Positions 35,201-44,949 of a stretch of 64,000 bases of DNA are shown piece by piece. The DNA comes from Mesostigma viride. Lineage: Eukaryota > Streptophyta > Mesostigmatophyceae > Mesostigmatales > Mesostigmataceae. The notes under the pieces are model-generated. The model was not told the origin of the DNA, made no database searches, and saw only the letters and a program-made list of their open reading frames with translations. The stretch spans positions 4,224,030 to 4,288,029 of the forward strand of contig RPFO01000041.1 in NCBI GenBank assembly GCA_009746045.1, given 5' to 3'. The translations under genes were made by a program, and so were the position numbers. Each line of letters begins with the position of its first letter. Position 1 is the stretch's first letter.

Positions 35201-37327
35201 CTGTGAAAAAGAAATTACATTACCCTCGTCGGGTTTCTCCCCGCAGCTGGGTTCTTGGCCGACGAGAGACTATAAAATACTTCGCGTTTGCCTGCGCGTG
35301 GCACCTGTACGGAACTCTGAAACCATGAGTAAGATTTCCGTGCCACGCTGCAGTGCCTGCCTTGCTTTGCTGCGGAATGTCGCAGCAGGGTTGCAGTACC
35401 TGACTGCTGACTGCCGAAGGAAGGGTGGTCGGGTTACTTTTAGTGGGCATTGTGATGGACGACAAATCTGTCGGCCCTCGCGTAAGTAGAAAAATATTTA
35501 CCAGCATCCGCTCTTATGGGTGCGTGAGGTCTCGGAAATGTGGTAGGGACGAATTCCGGAATTATGCAATATTTCGATTCAGACCGAGACTTAAGGGGCC
35601 AGTTTAACAGACGGACCTGGGCCGGGCAGGACCAAATATTTTGGCCGGCCCAGTTGCGCTTGCGCTTTATCGGCCGCTGGGGTGTGTGATGAGAGCCTGC
35701 TCATCAACTAAAACCTGAAATATGGAAAGTTACTCCCCCAGGTGACAACGTTGACAGTAATCGAGATATGGTGGCATCGGGTGTCGTCCTACAAGTTGTC
35801 GTCACGTTAGGGCGACACTGGCCTTTGAGGGAGGTCCGTGATCGTTAAACGAGGCGTCTTCTTCCTTGTCTTTGCGTGCACATTCAACACCCTCTTTTAC
35901 TGGCCGAGGGTGGAAGGCTGGGGGGGGCCCTGCGAAGGGTTATCGTGCATGAGGCTCGCTACAGCCGCCGGCGATTGTAATGGTCGTGACCGTTGCGGCA
36001 GGGCAGCCTCGAGAGCCACTGAGCGAGAGTGGTTGGCGGAGCTTTGGTGATAAAGCACCAGGAAAGGGGGGTTGGGTAACGAGAACTACAATCAATCATG
36101 AAATGGGTGCAGCGTGGCAGGCTCACTCATGGGTTCTGTAATTGCCCACTTATTGTTTTAATCAAATGTTGGTGGATTGGTAATAGTGGGAATAGAAATG
36201 AATTTATGAATGTGCTAGTATGTTGTGTGAGAGTTGTGTATTCAGCGCCATCAAATGGTTTTCCGATATCTTGTTTCCATTTCTTTGCAGGTTGACTGGA
36301 CGCGCCAAGAGAGAGCCATGGGGCGCCATGCTGGTGATGACTCAGACAGTGATGATGCCAGTGTGGGCTCTTCCGGGGTGTCCTCACCACTCAAGGTATT
36401 TTGGTTTCGGTTACAGTACTCGTGTTGTTTTTTAGTTTACATAAGAATGTGTGTGCAAGGGAAATTTGTTGTTGCATTCTTTGTGACATCTGCTATACCT
36501 GTTCCAATGAGGGCATGCAGAGGCATCATTTCGTCCATCAATCATACAAAGGGAGCGGTTGCAGGGGGTAAATTTTTTTTGGGTGTCGGGGGCAGGCATC
36601 AGTTTTTTTTTTTTTTTGAGGGGCGGCAGGCATCTTTCATTTAATTCTTTGATTGATATGGCCGGGGGCAGGCAGGTAAGGTTATTGTTCCTTACTTTTC
36701 AGTGGGGAAGTGAATGGGTATTATTTTTCATTGGGGCACCCCACCACATCCATTTATGCATGCCACCCCACCACATTTATGTAGGCAAGGAATTGTCAAG
36801 GAAGCAAGGTAGGGGTTTTGTGCACAGGTACATAGGTTAGCTCCTCGTTTCTTCATGCTAGCCTTCTGGATGTGATGTTTTTGTGGTGCAGAAGCTCTGG
36901 ACGCCAACAAAGTGGGAATCATTGACGAGTAAGGAGCTCAAGATATGTTTGCCCATGCCGTGTATTTTGCATGCATATCATGAATTTTTGCGTAGGCTGT
37001 TCACAGCCATGTCACCCATCCATAACGTATCATTGGAACATCTCTTGATTTTTAAAGTTACGGCTGCTGCTGCTACTGCTTGCTTTCTAATGTACGAACT
37101 TGATTTTCATCCCTTGTATTTCCCGGATTTTCGTATATGTTTGTGGAGCAGAAAAGCGGCACACCGGCGAAGCGCCAACGCACCTGGAGCAAGGACTCGT
37201 AGTCGCATTTCGGAAAACTGCCATGGGTTGCCGCAACATGGCTGTGTTTTTTGGCATTCTACACGAGCCAATCAACCCTGGCATGCAGCGTCCCGGCGGG
37301 GCGCTGCATGCCCTGTTTCCAACGTAG
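32236..37327 (+). CDS. CACTA accessory gene (TnpA-like position), unknown family
   Basis: Exons 32,236-32,841, 33,027-34,746, 36,291-36,395, 36,892-36,928 and 37,152-37,327 (stop) have GT-AG borders. Junction phases agree (0, 0, 0, then 1) provided one frame change in the second exon near 34,010-34,090 is accepted. Exon 1 starts MGKHHPQPVQVASDEVKKRF and carries a basic, nuclear-localisation-like RKMRKKQAKERV. Exon 2 has a short coiled coil (HIERLERELAEAKMRR), Lys-rich low complexity, a conserved-looking stretch (PSSIIWEIVKIQAHNPRKRK), an 18-bp-based Lys-Ala-Glu repeat and a second coiled coil (ARLEALLMRQKALVQRQR). In plant CACTA elements a second gene encodes a protein that binds the subterminal repeats. 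That role is inferred from position only. Confidence 0.55.
34105..34470 (+). repeat. Coding-type repeat giving Lys-Ala-rich (AKAKAEAE) sequence
   Basis: Units of 18 and 24 bp based on GGAGGCCAAGGCCAAAGC lie inside the accessory gene's second exon. In one frame they read as alternating Ala, Lys and Glu. The other frames are also open, so the true frame depends on the change near 34,010-34,090. Confidence 0.85.
34747..36290 (+). other. Large intron of the CACTA accessory gene, nothing recognised
   Basis: Between the donor at 34,747 (GTAGGT) and the acceptor at 36,290 (TTTGCAG) no ORF longer than about 95 codons and no known repeat is seen. A short inverted piece near 35,060-35,115 (TTGTAATC / GATTACAA) is present. 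Confidence 0.4.
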
Positions 37328-37564
37328 CAGATTCATTGGATGAGAAATTCAGCATGGTCCGATGGGAAATGGGAGGCCATTACATACAGCTAGGGCCCAG
37401 CTAGCAAATGCGGGGTGGTCAGCAAATGCAGTGAATATTTGTCATCATTTATATGGCATAATATTTTGATAATAAAAGAATTTGTCCTCCTAGCATTGTT
37501 TGCAACAATGCTGATTCTTATGCTGGCAGATTGCCGCTGCTAGCATAAGGTCTATGGTTTGCAT

Positions 37565-37869
37565 TTTCTCAGTATTCTCAGTCCCTTGTTATTCTCAGTT
37601 TTCTCAATATTCTCAGTTTTCTCAATATTCTCAGTTTTCTCAATATTCTCATGCAGCCTGTGCACTATTCTCGATCCCCAATTCCCGTTATTCTAAAAAA
37701 TTCTCACCCCTTATTCTCAGCATATTCTCAGAAATTCTCAGCTATTCTCAGCCAATTCTCAGATATTCTCAGATATTCTCAGCATATTCTCAGAAATTCT
37801 CAGATATTCTCAGCCAAAAAACAGCAATTCTCAAAAATTCTCGACCAATTCTCAGCTGAGTTCCTAGTG
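37565..37869 (-). repeat. Right terminal inverted repeat and subterminal TTCTCA array of CACTA element 1
   Basis: Some two dozen TTCTCA motifs, mostly in ATATTCTCAG context, precede the right end GAGTTCCTAGTG. The orientation is opposite to the array at the left end. Confidence 0.8.
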
Positions 37870-37988
37870 CATGAAGGAGAAAGGGGGTCTCTGCCCTTTC
37901 TTCCTGTTGTGCACACACAGGGATTAAAAGCACTCTGGTGCTCCGTGACTCCCCAACGGGAGCACGAGTTTAATTATTTAATTAATTA
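37870..37988 (+). mobile_element. LINE-type element, right part: 3' UTR end, hairpin and tail
   Basis: This is the continuation of the element split at 19,229. ATGAAGGAGA... matches 44,657-44,785. The terminal hairpin lies at 37,938-37,965, with the TTAATTATTTAATTAATTAA tail after it. Confidence 0.85.
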
Positions 37989-38633
37989 AGTCTACGCTGG
38001 CGCCGTTGGACCTGACCAGCTCCCGGCCCCGCCCCGGTGATTAAACTGACGGCGGTCACGGGGTTCCTGCTTGGCGCCTGCAACCGGATCCTGCTTGCCG
38101 ACGCGCCGCCAATTCCTGAGTAGCAGCACAGCTACCGTATTATGCTGTACAAAAACAAAGGTTCCCCTGACGACCCCGCCAACTACCGCGGAGTCTGGCC
38201 ATCCAGAGCGCCGCACTCAAGTTGTTCATGCGCATAATTGATCCTCAACCGCCTTCGTTCTGCTCTCAGACCGTCACCTTGCATATGGGCCATGGGGAGA
38301 GTCCCATGAACTTTCGTTCTGCATGGGCGCAATACCGTCATGGCCAATGATCTTCGTCTCGCGCCGCCTCAATCTTCGAGGAAATCGCAATGCAACCATG
38401 GGCTGGTGAGTTTCCCGCCATCCTGATCTTCGTCGACTTCATCAAGGCTTTTGATACTGTCCGGCCTCTGGGCCGCTCTATGGGCTGTCCTTCGGCTCGG
38501 CCGCCTCGGCTCGGCCTCGGCGGCGCTCGCGTCCCCACTCCCCTGATTACCGTCATCCGCACGCTGTATACAGTATGAGGGGTCGACCACTTCGGTGCGC
38601 ACTCAACACGGCTTTACCCTGCCATGTCCACCG
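37989..38633 (+). pseudogene. LINE reverse-transcriptase fragment, left part, split by CACTA element 2
   Basis: It begins immediately after the tail of the preceding element, a 5'-truncated insertion. Readable RT pieces are MLYKNKGSPDDPANYRGV near 38,140 and LIFVDFIKAFDTV near 38,427, then TSVRTQHGFTLPCP up to the CACTA insertion at 38,634. Each aligns with the minus-strand RT at 13,440-13,030. Frameshifts are frequent. Confidence 0.8.
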
Positions 38634-39139
38634 CACTAGGAACTCAATTTCTGAGAAAATTCTCAAAACCCTCAATTTTCTCACCTTTTGTGAGAATTTT
38701 TTGAGAAAATTGAGAAAAATCTCAATTTTTTTCCGCAAACGCTAGGCAAAAAATCTCACCAGGGTGAGATTTTGGTGAGAAAAAGGGCGTTTTGGTGAGA
38801 TTGGGGTGAGAAAAAACCCTAAAGTGAGAAAAAAGGTGAGAATGGGTGAGAAAAAGGCAGAAAGATTGAGAAAATTGAGAAAATTGAGAAGTTTCTCACC
38901 AACACGAGAAAAATCACTAACACGAGAAAAATCACAAGTCAACGTGGTGAGAAATTTCTCACCAAGAGTGTAACACGAGAAAAATCATGAGCTTTATTTC
39001 ATTAAGTCCTTAACGTGAAAAAAAAACTCAACACCACTTTGATATGCATTGTAGGGTGCACAAAGGTGCAATATAGGGTTGTCATACAATATAAAACAGC
39101 ACATCATTCCATAAACAATGCTGTCATGCCCAAATTAAA

Positions 39140-40445
39140 TCAAAAGTCATCTTCTTCAGAACTGCTGTCCGAGGGGTTGCTTGCATCAACATCATCTTCT
39201 GATGACATAGTGTCATCCCCACTAGTGTCGCAATAGTTCACAGCTTTACGCTGCCTTCCACTGGCCCTCTTTGCCATAGGGACCTCCTCAATTACAACGG
39301 TGGGCTGGCTAGGTCCAGCATCTGTGGGAGCACCACGCTTGCGGCTGCGCCCTCGAGCAGGTGCCTTGCCAGCGCGGCGCACCACGTCGCCATCACCTAC
39401 GTCTGCCGCTGCCACCTTCTTCTTCTTCTTGGACCCCTTCTTCTTGCCTTTCTTCTTGCCACTAGGCGGTGGCATCGGCTCACCCTCCTCAATCACTTCA
39501 AACTGCGGCATGGTGGGGAAATCTGCTGCCACGCTGTGATACACATGGTTACTGAGGGAAGATTGCGCCTGGTGTGCCATGCTCCATGGCAGTTTGGCAG
39601 GGATTACCACCATTTCGGGAGCATAGCATTCATCGACGACATACCCAACTGAGCTCACTGCACCTGGCAACACAAGGCGCGACGACCTGGGGGCCTGTGC
39701 GCTGCTGATGACCACCAACCTCTCGTGGGGCAGGTGAGCGACATGAAGGCGATCAAAAAGCTCCACCTTCAACAACAGCTGCCATTCCCAGCCCCCTCGT
39801 GGGTACTCTAACCTGGCCTTCAGAATGTGTGTGATGAAACCAAAGTCTACACCGCCCGGGCCATGCACCGCAACTCCCGCATTCTTGTGCCGCTTTCCCA
39901 GGGATTGGTCCGCAGCCTCTGTGCGGTAGTTGAACCCGTGTATCCTGACTTTGTGGAAAGAATCCGCGTAGCGCTTCACGCCCCCACACGCCGCTACAAT
40001 GCCTTGCGGCACAAGCGGCGTCAGGTTTAATGATGCCCATGCAATCACGTTGAACGTTGTGTCAGCACAGCGATCTCGCCTGCATTCAAACAAACGCACA
40101 CCGATAACCCAGCAAAGAGTATTATTATTAAGTATTGGTTATTAAAAAAAATAGAACGGATACAACACAGGACGCTTTTACTGGCGGCAAGATCATGGCA
40201 CCCGGATGGGTAAAACCAAACAAACTAGATATTAATTACTAGGGCTGGCTTTGTGACAGTAAAACATGATTGCATGGCTAATCCCAAGGCGCCTTTCAAT
40301 AGGACTGAATTAAAATAACCAAAGCAGACGGCGTAAGTAGCATTTGCAAAAAACAAGGCTCACCAGTAGGCCTCGTCGCCATTCGCAGGGTCGCTGTAAT
40401 CAGCCTTGGGAAGGGCATCTTCTCCCAGCAAATCCCTTGCGGCGC
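39140..40445 (-). pseudogene. 3' exons of a CACTA transposase (DUF4216-like region and acidic tail)
   Basis: The terminal exon (40,079-39,140) is an intact frame. It reads KVRIHGFNYRTEAADQS, VELFDRLHVAHLPHERLVVI, SVGYVVDECYAPEMVVIPAK, a Lys-rich linker and a closing acidic SSEEDDF. It is clearly homologous to the last exon of element 1 (22,415-21,492) and lacks its frameshifts. The preceding exon, about 40,445-40,362, encodes LLGEDALPKADYSDPANGDE and matches the exon at 22,836-22,640. Everything further upstream is missing, so this is a fragment of a gene. Confidence 0.75.
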
Positions 40446-40515
40446 GTTGTGTCAGCACAGCGATCCCCCCTGCATCCAAACAAAGGCACACCGATAACCA
40501 AGCAAAGAGTATGCA
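40058..40515. repeat. Short direct duplication at the deletion junction of element 2
   Basis: About 57 bp at 40,058-40,115 (TTGTGTCAGCACAGCGAT..., ending near AGCAAAGAGTAT) recur at 40,450-40,512. The second copy joins the remaining transposase exon to unrelated sequence, which looks like template-switch filler. Confidence 0.75.
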
Positions 40516-40745
40516 AATGTGTAGCCTTGTTCATTGAAATTATGGCTGGCTTACGCAAAGAGCGACTGTAAGATGACCTATACAGTGGGGCCGGAAACAG
40601 CTTGCTTGATCAGGGCGTGTTTTTCGAGCTTCACTGGCCGGGAGTGTCTAGTGGTGAGAACCATTGCTGCGATCGCTTTCCCACCATTTACGAGGAAATA
40701 CCCGCAAATGAAAAACCACTGAAACGGTCTAGCTAGTCAGTCATT
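40515..40745 (+). repeat. Unclassified repeat family R, copy 1
   Basis: It matches the reverse complement of 47,693-47,930. In plus orientation it contains the frame with GAGNSLLDQGVFFELHW and EEIPANEKPLKRSS followed by a stop, interrupted by one TAA. The family is unknown to me. Confidence 0.6.
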
Positions 40746-41339
40746 ACATTAGCCACATGCCATCATGCATGTTTCCAAACGTCCAGGAACTGCACACGGT
40801 GCAAATGCCATTTGCAGTGCAAAAATCCAGAGGACACGACCTCATTGCTTCATATTTGTATGCAGAAGACTAAAAAAGTAACATGCATTAATGGCCCGCA
40901 TGCATAAAGGGCCTGAATTCTGATGCGGGCCCAACGGCAGCACCGCCAAAGCAGATAAGGGCCCGCAGTCTGATGCGGGCCCCACGGCACCACCGCCATA
41001 GCAGAGCTCGAAGGTCGTGGTGCGCGTGAAACGTACGTATGCCCTTTGTCGGTAGGTGCCGTTGGGGTCAAATTGGGTGCCGCCAAAATCGGGCCGACGC
41101 GTCAATAGACTGAGGCCGTCGATGAGAGCCATCATGCGGCTTGGGGAACTTCAGCTAAGTTAACTTAACGCAAACCACTGGTCGCCCGCGTCGGGAACCG
41201 GCCCAACGGCTCTCCCGCAACAGAAAATAACGCGGCATACTGCATACGTCGTCGGATTGTTACATTTCGACGGTCAAGATTTCATGATGAGGTTTGCGTT
41301 CAATTTGCCGCAGTTTGCCGCCCAGAGAAAGTAGTTGTT

Positions 41340-41580
41340 GGACTCGTTGCCCACGATGAAACACAATCAAGCAAGCCGTTTCCGGACCCACCGAGTAGGT
41401 CATGTAGTCGCTCTTCACGTCAGCCAGCCGTAATTTCAATGCACAAGGCTACACATTTCCATCTCCATTCATATTCATAATCCTGCACGACTCGAAAACG
41501 CGGACAAGATAACGGCAGGCTCGAGCTACCATGGTCCGGATTCTCCCGATTTCTGGCCTGCGCTGGTTGTCTCCTTGATA
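41340..41580 (-). repeat. Unclassified repeat family R, copy 2 (opposite orientation)
   Basis: It matches 47,845-48,060 in the same orientation and overlaps copy 1 by about 80 bp of family sequence. It ends with the shared TTTCTGGCCTGCGCTGGTTG. The coding frame of the family is not preserved here. Confidence 0.6.
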
Positions 41581-42145
41581 TTGGCAACTCTCTCCGGTAA
41601 GAGATTTTCCGCAGTTTGGCTGTTTCGAAACGTTCATTACGTGAGATGCCTTCGGATCAGGAGACTCACACAGCCGCGAAATCATGCCAAAGGTCATATG
41701 TTCGATCCCTTGCTGGTAGCTTCTGAGCTTTCTTATTTTCTGTGTTCCGCGGAATCTCAGATTTGGGCCGCTAGCGTTTTCACGCTTGTTGCTTTCTGAT
41801 CCGACGACAACGTTGTGCCTTGCTCGTGTGACATCTGGCGCATGGTGTGATTCATGTGTATGGTGCTGCCTTGCCACATGGGGCTGCTTTGCCATAAGAG
41901 TGAGTGTTGGGTTCTACACATTTGCTGCATGGACCGTTAGGTGCTGGTGAGCTCTTCCTTGTAGAACGCTTACATCTATGTCAAGGATCTGATTTCTTTT
42001 CCTCTTGCGTATATTGTGTCGGTTTGCTTTATTTCTTGCAGGGACCACGAGAGTAAAATGCAAGCGGTTCCACTTTCAAGTCAGCATGTGACGCCCTGTC
42101 GACCGGCCCGCTTTGTTAGCTAGCTACCATATAGTATTTGATGAT

Positions 42146-42297
42146 AGGCATTGAATGCGGAAGATGTCATAACGCCATAACAGACTGTGTTGAACAGGCA
42201 TTGAATGCCGAAGATGTCATAACGCCATAACAGACTGTGTTGAAAAGGCATATTTGAATGCCGAAGATGTACATAACGCCATAACAGTGTTGAATAG
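42146..42297. repeat. Tandem repeat, three copies of about 51 bp
   Basis: A unit with GCCGAAGATGTCATAACGCC and CAGACTGTGTTGAA is repeated three times, with the third diverged, inside CACTA element 2. Confidence 0.9.
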
Positions 42298-42802
42298 TTG
42301 AATCAATGGGTTCTTGCAGCTGTAAACATTAAAATTATTCAAACATTTAATGAAAAAATCATTATTGTTCGTGCTGTTTTGAACAGCGGTTGTTACTGGC
42401 ACTGCATGCATGTGTCTGCTGCCAGCATATTGCATTATGGGTGTGTTTTTCAGCGCTGTGTTTTCTCACTTTTCTCACTTTTCTCACGTCCTGTTTTTCT
42501 CACTTTTCTCACTTTTCTCACGTCCTGATTTTCTCACTTTTCTCACGTTTCACACCTCCCGTTTTTCTCACTTATCTCACGTCCTGTTTTTTGAGATTTT
42601 TCTCACGTTTTTCCCCTTTTTTCACCTTTTTGGGGCAATCTCACCCGGGTGAGAAACGTGTTTTCTCACCCATTCTCACCCCATTCTCACCCTTTTTTCT
42701 CACCTTTCTCACCCATTCTCACCCATTTCTCACCCTTTTTCTCACCTTTCTCACCCTTTTTCTCACCATTTCTCACCCATTCTCAAAGCCGAGTTCCTAG
42801 TG

Positions 42803-44005
42803 CGGCAGACCGGCGTCTGGCGGCGGCAGGGTTGCGTCCTGTCGCCGTACCTGTTTATTATTAATTGTAGTGGATTATGTTATGCGTCAGGCACGTGCCC
42901 GCTTTGCTAGCATTGCTGGCCGTGCCCCTGGCCTAGTGATCACGCACGAGCTTGGGGAAGGGGGGCCAACTAACAAGCAGAATTTGCTAGCTGGCCTCAT
43001 TTATGCCGACGACGTCACGCTCATCGAGAAGCCGGAGTCTGCCCAACTTTGGCTGGACTGCCTGGCGCTCGAGGCTCGGGCTGTTGGTCTAGAAATCAGC
43101 CCCAAAACGTTCGGAGGCCCTGGCTCTCGGCGTGGCCGGGCCCCCGCCCCTACTCCGCCTCTTAGACGACACCGAGGTCAACTATGTACAGTACCGGCCC
43201 TACTACTTCAGGCCGCTCCAAGCTGCACGGCAGTTCGCTTCCCGACTGCGAGGACGACCTGACGACACAGATAGGCATGGCGTGGGCGCAACTCGATCAT
43301 GACCACCGCCGGCTGGTGGAGCAACCCCGCCCTACCCCGGCTCGTCAAGCGTGACCTCTTTAAGGTCGTCATTCTGACGATCCTGACCTACGGCGCCGAG
43401 ACCTGGACACTGACGCAGGAGCTCGGGAGCAACGACTCGCGTGCGGCAACGTCACCAAGATGCTGCGCAAGGCCCTTAATTAACATCGATCCCCTTTGGT
43501 TTGCACAATTTAGTAATGAGGATTTGTACGCTGATTTGCCCTATGTTTCCCACATTATTAGGCACTGTCAGGCCGGCCTGGGCCTAGCCGGGCACCTGGC
43601 TCGCACAGATCAGGTAGACACATCAGATAGACTAGCTGGCACCAAGCCCGCCCAGCCTGGACGTTCTGTCCTCACCTGGCGTGCCCCAGGCCGCGCGCGG
43701 CAGGGCCGCCACCCGTGGACTTTCCGTGCATGATATATACTAGACTAGGCATGGACATGTGCTACCCTAGACGACTGACGGACTCACACCCGGGCAGCCT
43801 CCTGGTTTGTCTGTAGTATGGAGGCCTGCAGATGGTACGCAAGGATAGATAGTGATGAAGGAGACCACCCCCAAGTCTGTGGGGGCTCTGCGCGTGTGAC
43901 CGCGTATATGGCATTCATAGCGATTCAGGCCGTGGTACGCGCCCACAACCCTGTAACTAGGACCTAGCTAGATAGCTTACATCATCCATTCCATCCCATG
44001 TTCTC
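42803..44005 (+). pseudogene. LINE reverse-transcriptase fragment, right part
   Basis: It resumes the RT split by element 2: GCVLSPYLFII, RFASIAGRAPGL, LIYADDVTLIEKPES, LWLDCLALEARAVGLEIS, then LTYGAETWTLTQ near 43,385 and LAGHLARTDQVDTSDR near 43,585. These match the minus-strand ORF2 at 12,975-12,240. Several frameshifts are present. A CATCCATTCCATCCC stretch near 43,984 may be the remnant of its 3' (CATC)n tract. Confidence 0.8.
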
Positions 44006-44785
44006 CCATCTACCAGCTTCTTACCCTCATGGGCCTGGTAGGTGAAGTGGAACTGCGTACGTAGGTGGGTGCCACCGCCTTCCCCACTCACGGGACAAGG
44101 CGGCTCCCCCACCAGTCCTGCTTTGGCTGCTCACCTTCCCCTCCCCTGAGGACAAGCAGCGGTTCCTCTCTCGTCGCAAGAGGTTGCACGACCTCACCTG
44201 GACGCTGGACGACAACCTGACCCCCGCTCAGCAGCAGCAGCAGCAGCGACGCGACCTGTGGCCGGAATACCTCTGCCACAAGCAGGACCCCCAGAAGCCC
44301 AAGGTGTACTGGAGGGGCGGAGACCTGATGATCAACCACAAGATGTGGACGCCCCCTGCGGGCTAGAATAGTCATTGGTAGTCATTGGTAGTCACTGCCG
44401 CCATGGCAGCCATGCTAGAAGTTTGCCTAGCCTTGCCACCATACCTACTCACGTGCACCGCTGACGCACGGTACACGACCAGCCATAGCCTTAGCCTAGC
44501 CGTTGTACAGCTAGCCAGCCCTGCTACGTCCTGGCTATGCTTAGCTTCCTTGCCTACGCTCCTTGTTATGATATGCTCACGCGGGTCTTATTGCACCCAC
44601 AGACCTTGCCGGATCGTCTATCGTGTCCGATCGGCTGCTGTGGCATGCCTCTGGCATGAAGGAGAGAAAGGGGCCGTCTCTGCCCTTAATTTCTTCCTGT
44701 TGTGCACATCCAGGGATTAAAAGCATCCCGGTGCTTCGTGACTCCCCAACGGGAGCACGAGTTAATTAATTAATGAATTAATCCC
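44006..44785 (+). mobile_element. LINE-type element with ORF1 C-terminus, 3' UTR, hairpin and TTAA tail
   Basis: A frame ending at 44,366 encodes RFLSRRKRLHDLTWTLDDNL, a poly-Gln run and KPKVYWRGGDLMINHKMWTP. This resembles the C-terminal domain of L1-type ORF1 proteins (a short helix, a D-x-L-T-x-x-Q motif, then a W-x-G-x-x-L end). The 3' UTR 44,367-44,730 matches that of the element split by CACTA element 1. The terminal hairpin is at 44,732-44,759 with a TTAATTAATTAAT tail. No RT follows ORF1, so it may be a non-autonomous ORF1-only element. Confidence 0.65.
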
Positions 44786-44852
44786 ATGTTCCCCTCCCAC
44801 TGAGGACTTATGTTCACGTGACGCAGTCACGTGTCTATTCTAATTAATTAAT

Positions 44853-44930
44853 GTTGGTGACCGCGCCTTCCAGCTTTCTGGCAAGGCCGGCTGTGAGGGT
44901 CCACGTCTCGGGCCCGTACGTAAGCCCAAA
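44853..44930 (-). mobile_element. 78-bp fragment of L1-like ORF2
   Basis: The minus strand reads LTYGPETWTLTAGLARKLEG and matches 12,424-12,500 of the long copy. It is bounded by TTAATTAATTAAT on the left and by the end of repeat family R (TTTCTGGCCTGCACTG) on the right. Confidence 0.75.
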
Positions 44931-44949
44931 TATATCCAGATTTCTGGCC

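Larger units (their letters stand above)
19230..37869. mobile_element. 18.6-kb EnSpm/CACTA transposon (element 1)
   Basis: Both ends carry CACTAGGAACTC as terminal inverted repeat, extended on the left by GGCTGAGAA and on the right by AGCTGAGAA. Subterminal stretches at both ends are packed with TGAGAA in opposite orientations. The flanks show a 2-bp duplication (CA at 19,228-19,229 and 37,870-37,871). The homologous unoccupied site is present at about 44,655 (GGCATGAAGG), which proves the boundaries. Inside are a minus-strand TNP2-type transposase (31,035-21,492) and a divergent plus-strand accessory gene (32,236-37,327), plus a DIRS-like retrotransposon and a piggyBac-like element inserted later. 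Confidence 0.9.
38634..42802. mobile_element. 4.2-kb EnSpm/CACTA element 2, internally rearranged
   Basis: The ends are CACTAGGAACTC and its inverse, with subterminal TGAGAAA/TTTCTCA arrays (38,645-38,990 and 42,455-42,790) and a 2-bp target duplication CG (38,632-38,633 and 42,803-42,804). It splits an RT reading frame exactly between conserved RT blocks. It retains only the last two exons of the minus-strand transposase. The rest is replaced by unrelated repeat sequence and tandem repeats, so it cannot be autonomous. Confidence 0.9.
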
